Shown here: positions 1 to 9,317 of the stretch, piece after piece
Layout of the letters: every line of letters begins with the position of its first letter
Position numbering within the stretch: the stretch's first letter is position 1
Assembly: GCA_002305265.1 (NCBI GenBank)
Contig: DBQP01000010.1
Span: 62,001 to 126,000 of the forward strand
Reading direction: 5' to 3'
Length of the DNA: 64,000 nt
Source: Prevotellaceae bacterium UBA1391
GTDB taxonomy: Bacteria > Bacteroidota > Bacteroidia > Bacteroidales > Bacteroidaceae
Notes under the pieces: model-generated
Databases searched by the model: none
Told to the model about the DNA's origin: nothing
The model's input: the letters and a program-made list of their open reading frames with translations, nothing else
Translations under genes and position numbers: made by a program

Positions 1-572
1 ACGCTCACGCCGAACTGACGGCGCGCCTGCTTGTCGACGAGGCGGCTGTTGGCCCGCGCAAGATTCTTCATCTCGCGCTGGAGCTCCGCACGATTGAATG
101 CCTCGAGGATTTGCTGGCCGAAGCGCTCGCACAGATCGGCCATGGCCGCATCGTCGGCGGCAGAGAGGCTGATGACGGTCTGCGGACGGGCAAAGACGTC
201 GTGGGCGATGTCGCACGACGCCTTCTTGTTGCGCGGGTCGATCTTCGCGATGAGGATGTTGGCATAGGCCTGGAACTGGCGGGAGAAGAAAGCCTCGTTG
301 ATGGTGGTGACGCGGAAGTTTGGCTCCAGCTGCGGCAGGCAGGGAATCGGCGCGTCCAGCAACTGGCGCAGCGGCTCCGCACCAGCCGTGGAGAGCCATT
401 CCTTGTCGGTGACGACGAGCAGCTCGTAGGGGGCCGAGACGGAAGCGCCGCGCGGCCCGCCCTTCGACTTCCGGCCGTCGCCGCAGCCGCAGAGCAGCAG
501 GCACAGCACGAGGGCGGCCAGCAGCCGCAGAAGGGGAAAGGAGGGGACGGAGAGAGGGAAAAAGTGCTTCAT
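1..572 (-). CDS. DUF4837 family lipoprotein, C-terminus cut by window edge
   Basis: The reverse strand is open from an ATG at 572 to the left edge, giving 190 codons with no stop. The N-terminus has a basic start, a Leu-rich core and a lipobox ending LCGC at about residue 34, so this is probably an inner- or outer-membrane lipoprotein. The following text (YELLVVTDKEW, then FRVTTINEAFFSRQFQAYAN, then IDPRNKKAS) matches the conserved opening of the bacteroidete DUF4837 family, whose function is unknown. The gene is incomplete, so total length and downstream neighbours cannot be judged. A triplet of 22-bp-spaced palindromes lies 60 to 110 bp upstream of the start. No TAnnTTTG promoter box is obvious upstream. 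Confidence 0.82.
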   Translation of the reverse strand, partial: MKHFFPLSVPSFPLLRLLAALVLCLLLCGCGDGRKSKGGPRGASVSAPYELLVVTDKEWLSTAGAEPLRQLLDAPIPCLPQLEPNFRVTTINEAFFSRQFQAYANILIAKIDPRNKKASCDIAHDVFARPQTVISLSAADDAAMADLCERFGQQILEAFNRAELQREMKNLARANSRLVDKQARRQFGVS

Positions 573-630
573 GTGGAATGGGGTTTCAGCGAATCGTGGG
601 CGCGGCCCACCGGCATCGGGATGATTATGG

Positions 631-684
631 GAAGGCCTTCGTGACGCGATACGAAGGCCTTCGTGATGCGATGCGAAGGCCTTC
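631..684. repeat. GAAGGCCTTC triplet, 22-bp spacing (copy 1)
   Basis: Three perfect copies of the self-complementary decamer start at 631, 653 and 675, separated by 12-bp spacers that differ from each other. The outer flanks are also often C and G, extending the palindrome to 12 bp. The array lies in the gap between the DUF4837 start (572) and the GH105 stop (806). Apart from this array, the 233-bp gap shows no gene. Confidence 0.95.
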
Positions 685-805
685 GCACGATGAGGAGGAT
701 AAAAGGGATCAGGGGCGAAGGGGCAGCTCGCGGGATGTGACGGCGCAAGCCGCCTGAGGTCTCGGCGGCAGGAGGCGGCGGGAGGCACGGCGCGCCGGAA
801 GAGCA

Positions 806-2080
806 TCAGCGGAGGGCGAGGCGGTAGACTTCGGATCCGGCCAGCAGGAAGCAGCCGAGGCCGAAGTCGTCGAAGTCGGGCTCGACGTCGTAGCCGACGG
901 GCTGGCTGTCTTTCGGTTCCTTGCCAGTTCCCTGCACGTAGCCCAGAAATCCGCTGGGATGGAGACACTCGCTCACCATGGCTTTCCACGTGCGCGCGAT
1001 GATGGGGAGGAAGCGCTTCTCGGGCAGGATGCCGTGGCGCACGCCCCAGGCCATCCCGTAGATGAAGAGGGCGGTGCCGGTGAGCTCCTTTCCGCCGAAG
1101 TTGGTGTCGTCGAGCAGGTCTACATTCCAGAATCCGTCGGCGCGCTGGCAGCGCACGAGCGCTTCGGTCATGGCGAGGAAGTCGGACTGATAGTCGGCGA
1201 GATGCGGCTCGAAGTCGAGCGGCTTCCACGACTTGGCACCGGGCTTCTCGCGATAGTCGGGATAGGCAGCGTTGTCGGCCAGCAGGGCGGCGTCGATGGC
1301 GCGCACGAGTGCGGCGTAGACCCATCCGTTGCCGCGGCTCCAATAGCAGTTCTTGCCGTTGGGCGACTGGTAGGGCGGCGTGAAGTCGGCATCGCGCCAC
1401 CACAGCCCCTCGCGCTGATTGAAGAGACCGCCGGCCAGCACGTTGCGCGTCCATTCATACATGCGCCAGCCCTGCTCGGTATAGACGGAGGCGGAGGCAT
1501 CGCCCTGCAGGTGGCGGATGCGGGCGAGCTTGCTGAACACGGGCAGCCCCATCTGGATGGCGTCGATCCAAGTCCAGTCCTCCACGGAGGAATGGCGCAG
1601 GGCTGGACGCTCCTCTTCGGCGGCGGCCTCGGCCTGACGCAGGCTCACGAGGCGGTCGAGCAGCTGCACGGTGGGGGCGATCATCTGTTGGTCGCGGTAG
1701 AAGGGCAGCGAGTCGACGTAGAGGTCGAGATAGGACTGCGAGCAGCAATAGTCGTCGGCATCGCGCGTGGTGATGCCGTTGCGCGGCATGAAGCGGTGGA
1801 AGTGGGCCCATCGCGCCATGTAGCCGACATTCTGCGGCTGTGGGTCGATGCGGTTGAGCTCGATGAGGCCCTCGAAATAGACGCCGCGCGTCCAGAGATT
1901 GCTCGGACGCTCTTTCTTGACGAACGTGGCCGCCGTGGGGTCGGGATGGCGGGAGATGAAATAGGAATTGGCGCGGTGCATGGCAGCCAGCACATCGGCA
2001 GGCTTGGGCATGCGCGGTGCGGCCCAGGCGTGGAGCGTGAGCAGGGAGAAGAGCAGCAGGATGATGGAATGACGTTTCAT
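806..2080 (-). CDS. Secreted GH105/GH88-type unsaturated glycuronyl hydrolase
   Basis: This 424-residue protein starts with a signal peptide (Lys-Arg, hydrophobic core, cleavage near HAWA-APR). The rest is an alpha/alpha-barrel of the GH105/GH88 type. Recognisable stretches are the Asp pair in TTRDADDYCCSQSY (about residue 105), WTWIDAIQMG, WSRGNGW, and the C-terminal GFLGYVQGTGKEP. GH105 enzymes remove the 4,5-unsaturated uronic acid left by rhamnogalacturonan or ulvan lyases by hydration of the double bond, usually in the periplasm. No lyase or SusCD pair is nearby, so the true substrate is open. It lies 57 bp downstream of cdaA on the same strand and is probably co-transcribed with it. Confidence 0.85.
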   Translation of the reverse strand: MKRHSIILLLFSLLTLHAWAAPRMPKPADVLAAMHRANSYFISRHPDPTAATFVKKERPSNLWTRGVYFEGLIELNRIDPQPQNVGYMARWAHFHRFMPRNGITTRDADDYCCSQSYLDLYVDSLPFYRDQQMIAPTVQLLDRLVSLRQAEAAAEEERPALRHSSVEDWTWIDAIQMGLPVFSKLARIRHLQGDASASVYTEQGWRMYEWTRNVLAGGLFNQREGLWWRDADFTPPYQSPNGKNCYWSRGNGWVYAALVRAIDAALLADNAAYPDYREKPGAKSWKPLDFEPHLADYQSDFLAMTEALVRCQRADGFWNVDLLDDTNFGGKELTGTALFIYGMAWGVRHGILPEKRFLPIIARTWKAMVSECLHPSGFLGYVQGTGKEPKDSQPVGYDVEPDFDDFGLGCFLLAGSEVYRLALR

Positions 2081-2137
2081 GGATGAGTGGTGGGTGGGGA
2101 ATGGAAAAGGAAAGAAGCGGAGGGGACGGGCGGAGGG

Positions 2138-2911
2138 CTATTTGGCAGAGAGGGCTTCGGTGACGCTGCGCTCCAGCTCCTCCTGGTTGAGGTCGTAGGT
2201 GAAGGTGCCCTTGTGCGCCAAGGTGATGCGGCCGGTCTCCTCGCTCACGATGATGGCGAGGGCGTCGCTCTGCTGCGTGATGCCGAGGGCGGCGCGGTGG
2301 CGCAGTCCCATGTCCTTGGGAATGTTGGTGCTGTGGCTGACGGGGAGGATGCAGGCGGCGGCGCGGATGCGGTTGTTGGAGATGACCATGGCGCCGTCGT
2401 GTAGCGGCGAGTTCTTGAAGAAGATGTTCTTGATGAGCTGTGCGTTGATGTTGGCGTCGATAAGCTCGCCCGAGTTGGTGATGTCGGAGAGCGACATGTT
2501 GCGCTCGAAGATGATGAGCGCACCCACATAGTTCTTGCTCATGTAGGCACAGGCGCGCACAATCTGCATGACGGCGGGGTTGGCATCGGCGCTGGAGTGG
2601 CTGCGGCGGGAGAAGAACTGGATGATGGCATTCATCTGGTTGTTGGACCCGACGCTGAAGAAGAAGCGGCGCAACTCGTCCTGAAAGAGGATGATGAGGG
2701 CGAGCACGCCGACGCTGACCAGCTTGTCGAAGATGCTGCCGAGGAGCTTCATCTCCATGATCTGGGTGACGAAAATCCACGTGACGATGAAGATGAGGAC
2801 ACCGTAGAAGATGTTGAGCGTGCCGCTGCCGCGCATCAACTTATAAAGATAGTAGAGCAGCAAGGCGACGGAGAAGATGTCGATGATGTCTTTGATGCCG
2901 AATTCGATCAT
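2138..2911 (-). CDS. cdaA: Diadenylate cyclase CdaA (c-di-AMP synthase)
   Basis: This 257-residue protein has about three N-terminal membrane helices in residues 5 to 80, then a DisA_N cyclase domain. The catalytic motifs are visible: DGAMVISNNR near residue 170 and GLRHRAALGITQQSDA near residue 205. This is the membrane-type cyclase that makes c-di-AMP from two ATP. The length is typical for the family. It lies between folP upstream and the GH105 gene downstream, all leftward. Elsewhere cdaA often sits beside cell-wall genes such as glmM; here the divergent murF across the promoter region is the nearest wall gene. Confidence 0.93.
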   Translation of the reverse strand: MIEFGIKDIIDIFSVALLLYYLYKLMRGSGTLNIFYGVLIFIVTWIFVTQIMEMKLLGSIFDKLVSVGVLALIILFQDELRRFFFSVGSNNQMNAIIQFFSRRSHSSADANPAVMQIVRACAYMSKNYVGALIIFERNMSLSDITNSGELIDANINAQLIKNIFFKNSPLHDGAMVISNNRIRAAACILPVSHSTNIPKDMGLRHRAALGITQQSDALAIIVSEETGRITLAHKGTFTYDLNQEELERSVTEALSAK

Positions 2912-3034
2912 GGGAAACGGGGTGAGAGAGGATGTGAACGGGACGGAAACGGGGCGCGGCGGCTGGCGGCTGACGACGGTGAGGCAGCGGCGACGAACGT
3001 GCAGGAAGGACGGACAGGGCCGGCGGAGGCGGGC

Positions 3035-3880
3035 TCAGAACTTGCGCATTTCCTCCCAGATGCGCACGGCCTCGACGCAGGCAGCCACGTCGTGGACGCG
3101 GAGGATGTTGGCGCAGCCTTTCATCAGGGCGATGGTGTTGAGCACGGTGGTGCCATTGAGCGCCTCGGCGGGGGTGGTCGAGAGCAGCTTGTAGATCATG
3201 CTCTTGCGGGAAATGCCCGTGAGGATGGGCAATTCGAACACGTGGAGCTGCTCCAGATGGGCCAGCAGCTCGTAGTTGTGGGCCAGCGTCTTGGCAAATC
3301 CGAAGCCGGCATCGAGAATGATGTCCTTCTGCCCGAGGTCGCGCAGCTGCTGGATGCGCTCGGCGAAGTATTGCAGCATCTCCAGCATGAGATGATCGTA
3401 GGAGGGCGCATCCTGCATGTGCTGCGGCGTCCCCTTCATGTGCATCAGCACATAGGGCACGCCGAGCCGGGCCACCGTGGGGAACATGGCTGCGTCGAGC
3501 GCACCGCCGCTGATGTCGTTGATGATGTCGGCGCCGTACTCCTCGACGCACATCCGCGCCACGTCGGCCCGAAAAGTGTCGACCGAGACGATGGTCTGGG
3601 GGTGCGCCGTGCGGATGTACTGGAGCGCCGGTCGCAGGCGCGACATTTCTTCGGCCGGACTCACGTCGTCGGCGCCGTGGCGCGAGCTGTAGGCACCGAC
3701 GTCGATCATCGCGCCGCCCTCGCTGAGGATGGCGTCGACACGGGCCTCGATGGCCGCCTGGGTCTGCATCCGGCTGCCCGCATAGAAGGAATCGGGAGTG
3801 ACGTTGAGGATGCCCATGACTTGCGGACGCGTGATGTCGATGAGGCGTCCATGCGATTGTATCGTGAAAAGCTGGTTCAT
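3035..3880 (-). CDS. folP: Dihydropteroate synthase
   Basis: This 281-residue protein joins p-aminobenzoate to 6-hydroxymethyl-dihydropterin diphosphate in folate synthesis. It has the pterin-binding signature VMGILNVTPDSFY near the N-terminus, IDVGAYSSRHGADDVS, SVDTFRADVA, INDISGG and the C-terminal GISRKSMIYKLL. The frame stays open upstream to 4048, but I chose ATG 3880 because homology begins there and the length then matches the family; the upstream residues look like translated promoter DNA. The gene is followed by cdaA after 123 bp. Confidence 0.94.
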   Translation of the reverse strand: MNQLFTIQSHGRLIDITRPQVMGILNVTPDSFYAGSRMQTQAAIEARVDAILSEGGAMIDVGAYSSRHGADDVSPAEEMSRLRPALQYIRTAHPQTIVSVDTFRADVARMCVEEYGADIINDISGGALDAAMFPTVARLGVPYVLMHMKGTPQHMQDAPSYDHLMLEMLQYFAERIQQLRDLGQKDIILDAGFGFAKTLAHNYELLAHLEQLHVFELPILTGISRKSMIYKLLSTTPAEALNGTTVLNTIALMKGCANILRVHDVAACVEAVRIWEEMRKF

Positions 3881-4125
3881 GTCGAAGGAAAGAATCTGTC
3901 CGGACAAGGGCGACCGGCCACCCCGCAAGGGGCGGAAAACAGAACGGAAGTAGAACAAAAAAAGATTGCATGCTGCGCCAGGCCCGATCCGGACGTGCGG
4001 CAGCCCGAATCGCCGCATGCGCGAAACAACATGACAGCGGGCCGTCAAGCCTGCAGCGCCTGAAGATGCAAATCCAATTGAGAGAAAGAATTCTTAACGC
4101 AAAAATAAGTATTATTCTTGACTTA

Positions 4126-4157
4126 TTGGCATCCTTCCCCATTTTTTATTACCTTTG
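4126..4157 (+). promoter_or_regulatory. Bacteroidete-type promoter for murF
   Basis: A TACCTTTG box at 4150-4157 is preceded by TTGG at 4126-4129 with a 20-bp spacer, matching the -33/-7 pattern of Bacteroidetes sigma-ABfr promoters. The local sequence is AT-rich in an otherwise GC-rich region. The leader to the murF ATG would be about 135 nt. Confidence 0.75.
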
Positions 4158-4296
4158 CATCGCATTTTTCCCGCAACGGGAAGACAAGACAACGACCAGG
4201 GACCAGCCCCGACGACACCTTCCACCTCCGACGGCGCCAGCAGCAGCCGGCAAGGAGGGCGTGCGCTTGCCGTCCCGCAACGACTACATCTGCTCC

Positions 4297-5592
4297 ATGG
4301 AAATTCGAGACCTATACAACATCTTTGTCGAGCACCCGTGTGTGACAACCGACAGCCGCGACTGTACGCCAAACTCCATCTTCTTTGCACTCAAAGGCGC
4401 AAACTTCAACGGCAACGCCTATGCGGCTGCCGCACTACAGGAGGGCTGCGCCTATGCCGTGGTGGATGAGCCCCAATATGCACCGGCAGACGATCCGCGC
4501 TTCATCCTCGTCGACGACACGCTGCGCACCTTCCAGCAGTTGGCGCGCTACCACCGACACCAGCTCGGCACCACCATCGTCGGCATCACCGGAACCAACG
4601 GAAAGACAACGACGAAGGAACTGACGGCCGCCGTGCTCCGGAAGAAGTACAACGTGCTCTTCACGGAAGGCAACTACAACAATTCGATTGGTGTGCCCAA
4701 GACATTGCTGCGGCTCACCGCCCAACACGAGGTGGCCGTGGTGGAGATGGGAGCCAGCCATCCCGGCGACATCAAGGAACTCGTGGAAATCGCCCACCCC
4801 GACTACGGACTGATTACGAACGTCGGCAAGGCGCATCTGGAGGGATTCGGCAGTTTCGAGGGCGTGATCCGGACGAAGGGAGAGCTCTACGACTTCCTGC
4901 GTCAGAACGACCGAAAGGCTTTCATCAACAACGACAATCCCTACCTGCTCGGCATCGCACACGGCCTCTCGCTCATCCGCTACGGGCAACACAAAGCCAT
5001 GGAACCGCTCTTCGCTGAAGGACACATGCTGGAGTGCAATCCATTTCTCACCGTCGAATGGCAAGGACAGACGGTGAGAACCCACTTGATCGGTGCGTAC
5101 AACATCGACAACGTGCTCGCCGCCGCTACCATCGGCAAGTACTTCAGCGTGAGCGACAGCGACATCTGCGCCGCACTGGAGGAGTACACGCCGTCGAACA
5201 ACCGCTCCCAATTCATGCAGACGGCGCACAACCAGCTCATCGTCGACGCCTACAATGCCAATCCGACCTCCATGCGGCTGGCCATAGAGAACTTCCAGCA
5301 GATGAACGCATCCAGCAAGATGGTGATTCTGGGAGACATGGGCGAACTGGGCGAGGCGAGCCAGCAAGAACATGAAAACGTCGTCAGGCAACTGGCAGAA
5401 GCGCAATTCGACGTCGTCTGGCTCGTCGGCCGCAACTTTCAGAACGTGCGTCCATGCCCGGAAACCTTCCGCCATTTCGACGACGTGGAGCAGGTGAAAG
5501 GCGAGATTGCCGCAGAGCCACCTCAAGGCTACACCATCCTCATCAAAGGTTCGAACGCAACCAAACTCTTCCAGTTGCCCACGCTGCTCTGA
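4297..5592 (+). CDS. murF: UDP-N-acetylmuramoyl-tripeptide--D-alanyl-D-alanine ligase
   Basis: This 431-residue cytoplasmic ligase adds D-Ala-D-Ala to the UDP-MurNAc-tripeptide, the last cytoplasmic step in building the peptidoglycan stem. It has the Mur N-terminal substrate domain (TTDSRDCTPNSIFFALKG), the ATP loop GITGTNGKTTTKEL near residue 98, NNSIGVP, VVEMGASHPGDIKEL, the central domain NVGKAHLEGFG, and the C-terminal VDAYNANPTSM and ILGDMGELGE. The open frame begins at 3970, but ATG 4297 lies downstream of the promoter and gives the family length. Confidence 0.95.
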   Translation: MEIRDLYNIFVEHPCVTTDSRDCTPNSIFFALKGANFNGNAYAAAALQEGCAYAVVDEPQYAPADDPRFILVDDTLRTFQQLARYHRHQLGTTIVGITGTNGKTTTKELTAAVLRKKYNVLFTEGNYNNSIGVPKTLLRLTAQHEVAVVEMGASHPGDIKELVEIAHPDYGLITNVGKAHLEGFGSFEGVIRTKGELYDFLRQNDRKAFINNDNPYLLGIAHGLSLIRYGQHKAMEPLFAEGHMLECNPFLTVEWQGQTVRTHLIGAYNIDNVLAAATIGKYFSVSDSDICAALEEYTPSNNRSQFMQTAHNQLIVDAYNANPTSMRLAIENFQQMNASSKMVILGDMGELGEASQQEHENVVRQLAEAQFDVVWLVGRNFQNVRPCPETFRHFDDVEQVKGEIAAEPPQGYTILIKGSNATKLFQLPTLL

Positions 5593-5607
5593 TCATCGCG
5601 CAGCGTA

Positions 5608-5805
5608 CGCATCCTGAATACGCAGCATCCGCATTCGCAGCACGCACCATCCGCATCCTGAATACGCAGCATCCGCATTCGCAGCACGCACCATCCGTAT
5701 CTTGAATGCGCAGCCTCCGTATCTGAAACATTTGGCTGCCGCAAATAGAAAATGCTGAATATTCACCTAAAGCACGCAGCGCCCGCATCTGGGCTTGCTG
5801 CATCC
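5608..5805. repeat. Decaying 22-bp tandem array (44-bp dimer core)
   Basis: Nine consecutive 22-bp units start at 5608, 5630, 5652, 5674, 5696, 5718, 5740, 5762 and 5784. Units 1 and 3 are identical, as are units 2 and 4, giving an exact 44-bp dimer repeated twice. The two half-units share CGCAT at the start and ACGCA and CATC near the end. Units 5 to 9 are increasingly diverged but keep the 22-bp register, most still beginning CGYA. The array fills almost the whole gap between murF and the YfhO-type gene, so no separate promoter is obvious. Confidence 0.9.
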
Positions 5806-5833
5806 ACATCAGAAACACCACACCCTCAGAGAT

Positions 5834-8512
5834 ATGAATTTCAAGAAAATGATTCCCGATGCGCTGTGCATCCTGATTTTTGCCGCCATCGCCCTCTTGT
5901 ATTTCTTCCCTGCCGACTTCGACGGACGTAGGCTGACGCAGCACGACAACAGCGCCGGCGATGGCCTGTCGGTGGAGATTGCCAACTATCGTGCCGAACA
6001 CGACGGAGAGACGCCCCGCTGGATCAACTCCATCTTCGGCGGAATGCCGACCTACCAGATTGCGCCAAGCTATGGCTCCGACAGCGCCGTCGGCATGGCT
6101 GAGACGGTCTATCACCTCGGTCTGCCCGACTATGTGTGGTACATTTTCGCCTCCATGCTCGGCTTCTACATTCTGCTCCGCGCCTTCGACTTCCGCCACT
6201 GGATGTCCGCGCTCGGCGCCATCATCTGGGCCTTCAGCAGCTATTTCTTCATCATCATCGCAGCTGGACACATCTGGAAAGTCATCACGCTCACCTATAT
6301 TCCGCCAACCATCGCCGGCATGGTGCTCCTCTACCGTGGCAAATATCTGTGGGGATTCCTCGCCACAGCCTTCTTCGCGACGCTGCAGATCCGCGCCAAC
6401 CACGTGCAGATGACGTACTACTTCCTGATTCCGGAGCTGTGCCTCTTCGTCGCCTTCCTCGTCCAGGCTGTGCGCGAGAAGCGCCTGCCACGTTTTGCGA
6501 AGGCCACCGGAGCACTCATCGGAGCCGCCTTCATCGCAGTGGCCGTGAACATCTCGTCGCTCTACCACACGTATGAATACGCCAAGGACACCATGCGCGC
6601 CAAAAGCGAGCTGAAGAAAGAGGGCGCACAGGGCGAAAACCAAACGAACAGCGGGCTCGAGCGCGACTACATCACGGCGTGGAGCTATGGCGTCGGGGAG
6701 ACGTGGACATTCCTCATCCCCAACGTCCGCGGCGGCGCGAGCGAGCTACTTTCCTCCAACAAGACGGCGATGAAGAAAGCCGAGCCGCTGCTGTCGCAGA
6801 ACGGAATCTACAACGCATTCACACAATATTGGGGCGAACAGCCCATGACGAGCGGGCCCGTCTACCTCGGCGCCGCCGTCTGCCTGCTTTTTGTTCTTGC
6901 ACTTCTCATTCTTCCCAACTCGCCGTTGAAGTGGGCGCTGCTCATTGCCACACTTCTCAGCGTGCTGCTCTCCTGGGGCAAGAACTTCATGCCATTCACC
7001 GATTTCTTTATCGACCACGTGCCGATGTACGCCAAATTCCGTACTGTCAGCAGCATTCTCGTGGTCGCCGAGTTCACTATTCCCTTGCTCGCGCTGCTCG
7101 GTCTGCGCCAATTCGTGGCCGACTGCCAACAGCCTAACAAGCGCGTCCGCAGCCTGCGCCTGCTGGCCGTGAGCACGGCATTCACCCTCGTCTGCTGCCT
7201 GTGCTTCGCCCTCGCTCCTACCGCGCTGGGCGACTGCGTGTCGACGCACGACCGTGAATCCATCAGCCAATACGTGCAGCAAGGCTACTTCGACGCAGCG
7301 TTCGGCAACACCATCCTCGCCAGCATCTCCAAGATGCGCGCCGCGATGCTCACCGCCGACGCATGGCGCTCGGCCTTCATCGTCGCCCTCGCCGCCGTCC
7401 TGCTCTACTTCTATTTCAAGCAGAGCGGCAAGTTCCTCTCTGCCCAGGCCGCGCAGCCGGCTGCCGGCCAGAGCGGACAAGCCACTACGGCCGCAGCCGG
7501 CGCATCGCGCGCTGCCAGCGTGCTCAGCATCCTGCTGCTTCTTCTCTGCCTCTGGGACATGTGGTCGGTGAACAAGCGCTACCTGAACGACAGCATGTTC
7601 ACGACGCCACGCCCGGCTGAAGCCCTGCCCCGCACCGAGGCCGACGACTACATTCTCTCGCGCAGTGGCAACAAGCGGGACTACCGCGTGCTCAACTTCA
7701 CGGTCAGCACCTTCAACGACAACACGACCTCCTACTTCTACAGCTCCGTCGGCGGCTACCATCCGGCCAAGCTGCGCCGCTATCAGGAGCTCATCGAAGC
7801 GCACATCGCGCCCGAGATGTCGAATGTCTACAAGGCCTTGGGCCTCGCCCGCCTCGACACGGCCGCCATGGCCGCAGCCGGCGACCTCGCCCACCCCATC
7901 TACGACTTCAGCGCGGTGAACACCGACAGTCTTTATCCCGTCATCAACATGCTCAACACCCGGTGGTTCATCCTGCCGGCGCAGCAGCAGAATGCGCGCA
8001 TTCCGGTGGAAAATACCTCGGCGTACGGCAACGCCTGGTTCGTCGACCAGTTGCAGTATGTCGACGACGCCAACGCCGAGATCGACGCACTCCACCGCAT
8101 CCATCCGCGCCACACGGCCGTAGCCGACAAGCAGTTCAGCCGCGCGCTGGGCGCAGCCACCACCTTCACCACCGACTCCACGGCCCGCATTCGGCAGACG
8201 TCGCTCGCCTCGACCTCCGTCACCTATGAGTCCAACAACCGCCACGCCGGCCTCGCCGTCTTCTCCGAAATCTACTATCCGGGCTGGAAAGTCACCATCG
8301 ACGGCAAACCGGCCGAGCTCGGACGCGTCAACTACGTGCTCCGTGCCCTGCAGATTCCTGCCGGCCATCACACCATCGAGATGACCTTCGCGCCCACCTC
8401 CGTCGCCACCACAGAGACCATCTCCTACATCGGCGTAGGCATACTGGCCCTGGCTTTCATCGCGGTCATCGTGATGTCCCTCCGCCGCAAACCGGCTCCA
8501 GCCGAATCATAA
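5834..8512 (+). CDS. YfhO-family large integral membrane protein
   Basis: This 892-residue protein has many membrane helices through the first 580 residues, beginning with DALCILIFAAIALLYFF, and a last helix near the C-terminus. Between them lies a soluble, beta-rich region (about 590 to 855) containing the conserved SEIYYPGWKVTIDGKPAEL, typical of YfhO proteins. The family resembles GT-C glycosyltransferases; in Firmicutes YfhO is linked to sugar modification of teichoic acid, but the bacteroidete role is unknown. I chose ATG 5834 (MNFKKM) over the upstream in-frame ATG because the latter lies in the repeat array. A strong hairpin terminator follows. Confidence 0.85.
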   Translation: MNFKKMIPDALCILIFAAIALLYFFPADFDGRRLTQHDNSAGDGLSVEIANYRAEHDGETPRWINSIFGGMPTYQIAPSYGSDSAVGMAETVYHLGLPDYVWYIFASMLGFYILLRAFDFRHWMSALGAIIWAFSSYFFIIIAAGHIWKVITLTYIPPTIAGMVLLYRGKYLWGFLATAFFATLQIRANHVQMTYYFLIPELCLFVAFLVQAVREKRLPRFAKATGALIGAAFIAVAVNISSLYHTYEYAKDTMRAKSELKKEGAQGENQTNSGLERDYITAWSYGVGETWTFLIPNVRGGASELLSSNKTAMKKAEPLLSQNGIYNAFTQYWGEQPMTSGPVYLGAAVCLLFVLALLILPNSPLKWALLIATLLSVLLSWGKNFMPFTDFFIDHVPMYAKFRTVSSILVVAEFTIPLLALLGLRQFVADCQQPNKRVRSLRLLAVSTAFTLVCCLCFALAPTALGDCVSTHDRESISQYVQQGYFDAAFGNTILASISKMRAAMLTADAWRSAFIVALAAVLLYFYFKQSGKFLSAQAAQPAAGQSGQATTAAAGASRAASVLSILLLLLCLWDMWSVNKRYLNDSMFTTPRPAEALPRTEADDYILSRSGNKRDYRVLNFTVSTFNDNTTSYFYSSVGGYHPAKLRRYQELIEAHIAPEMSNVYKALGLARLDTAAMAAAGDLAHPIYDFSAVNTDSLYPVINMLNTRWFILPAQQQNARIPVENTSAYGNAWFVDQLQYVDDANAEIDALHRIHPRHTAVADKQFSRALGAATTFTTDSTARIRQTSLASTSVTYESNNRHAGLAVFSEIYYPGWKVTIDGKPAELGRVNYVLRALQIPAGHHTIEMTFAPTSVATTETISYIGVGILALAFIAVIVMSLRRKPAPAES

Positions 8513-8533
8513 TCCAGTCCCATGCACAGATGC

Positions 8534-8582
8534 AGGATGGCAGAGACGCCTCAACAGCGCGTCTCTGCCATCCTCTTTTTTT
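8534..8582 (+). terminator. Rho-independent terminator after the YfhO-type gene
   Basis: A perfect 16-bp stem (8534-8549 with 8559-8574) encloses a 9-nt loop and is followed by C and a run of eight T. Confidence 0.92.
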
Positions 8583-8737
8583 GTCCCTCCGCCCCCTCCG
8601 CCCTACCTGCCCTGCGCCTCCATTTCCGCCACTTCAGCCCACCAAGCCCCCGGTACGCCACCGTCTTTTAGAAACTTTTTTCGCTAATACCCGCAACTTC
8701 CCACCGAAAAATTTTTCCTTTTCTGATTATTTTAATT

Positions 8738-8745
8738 TATATTTG
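8738..8745 (+). promoter_or_regulatory. TAnnTTTG promoter box upstream of doxX-like gene
   Basis: TATATTTG lies in an AT-rich patch about 74 bp upstream of the DoxX ATG. No clean -33 motif is seen. The 8583-8730 stretch upstream is pyrimidine-rich and holds no gene. Confidence 0.6.
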
Positions 8746-8818
8746 CACACGTAACCGAGATTTCGTGCGCAAAAAGCGAGCGGAATCCTCCATTGGAAAC
8801 ATTTAAAGAAAGAAGATT

Positions 8819-9241
8819 ATGGCAAAAAACAGTGACTACTGCAACAATATCGACCTCGGATTGTTGCTTCTGCGCATCGCCGTCGGCGGTCTGATGCTCT
8901 TCCACGGCGTAAACAAACTGGTGAACGGCATCTCGGGCATCGAAGGCATGCTCACCGGCATGGGCGTGCCCGGATTCCTGGCATACCTCGTGATTGTCGC
9001 AGAATTCTTGGCTGCTATCCTGATCATACTGGGCATCTGGACCCGCGCCGCCGCATTCGTCATGCTGGGCAACATGGTCGTAGCCATCCTCATGGCGCAC
9101 TCCACCCACATTTTCACCCTCGACCCCAACACAGGAGGATGGGCCATCGAGCTCCCGATGTTCTATCTGCTCACTTCGGCCGCGCTCTGCCTCACCGGTG
9201 GCGGCAAGTATGCAGTGACCAGAGGACGCTTCCTCGACTGA
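8819..9241 (+). CDS. DoxX family membrane protein
   Basis: This 140-residue protein has four predicted membrane helices: LGLLLLRIAVGGLMLFHGVNKL, the segment around GFLAYLVIVAEFLAAILIILG, AAFVMLGNMVVAILMAH, and IELPMFYLLTSAALCLTGGG. That arrangement and the R-x-x-x-G-x-x-x-x-x-H-G-x-x-K motif are typical of the DoxX/TQO small-subunit superfamily. These are inner-membrane proteins with suggested roles in redox balance. It is monocistronic, with its own promoter and a hairpin terminator downstream. Confidence 0.88.
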   Translation: MAKNSDYCNNIDLGLLLLRIAVGGLMLFHGVNKLVNGISGIEGMLTGMGVPGFLAYLVIVAEFLAAILIILGIWTRAAAFVMLGNMVVAILMAHSTHIFTLDPNTGGWAIELPMFYLLTSAALCLTGGGKYAVTRGRFLD

Positions 9242-9317
9242 CCCGCGGCGAGGAGGCAGCATGCCCGACAGGCGCCTCCTCCGTTCCACGACAGACCCAA
9301 TTTGAATCCCCTCGAAC

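Noticed and set aside
8583..8730. Small forward ORF downstream of the YfhO-type terminator
   Set aside because: Its text is Pro/Cys-rich composition noise, and it spans the terminator and promoter.
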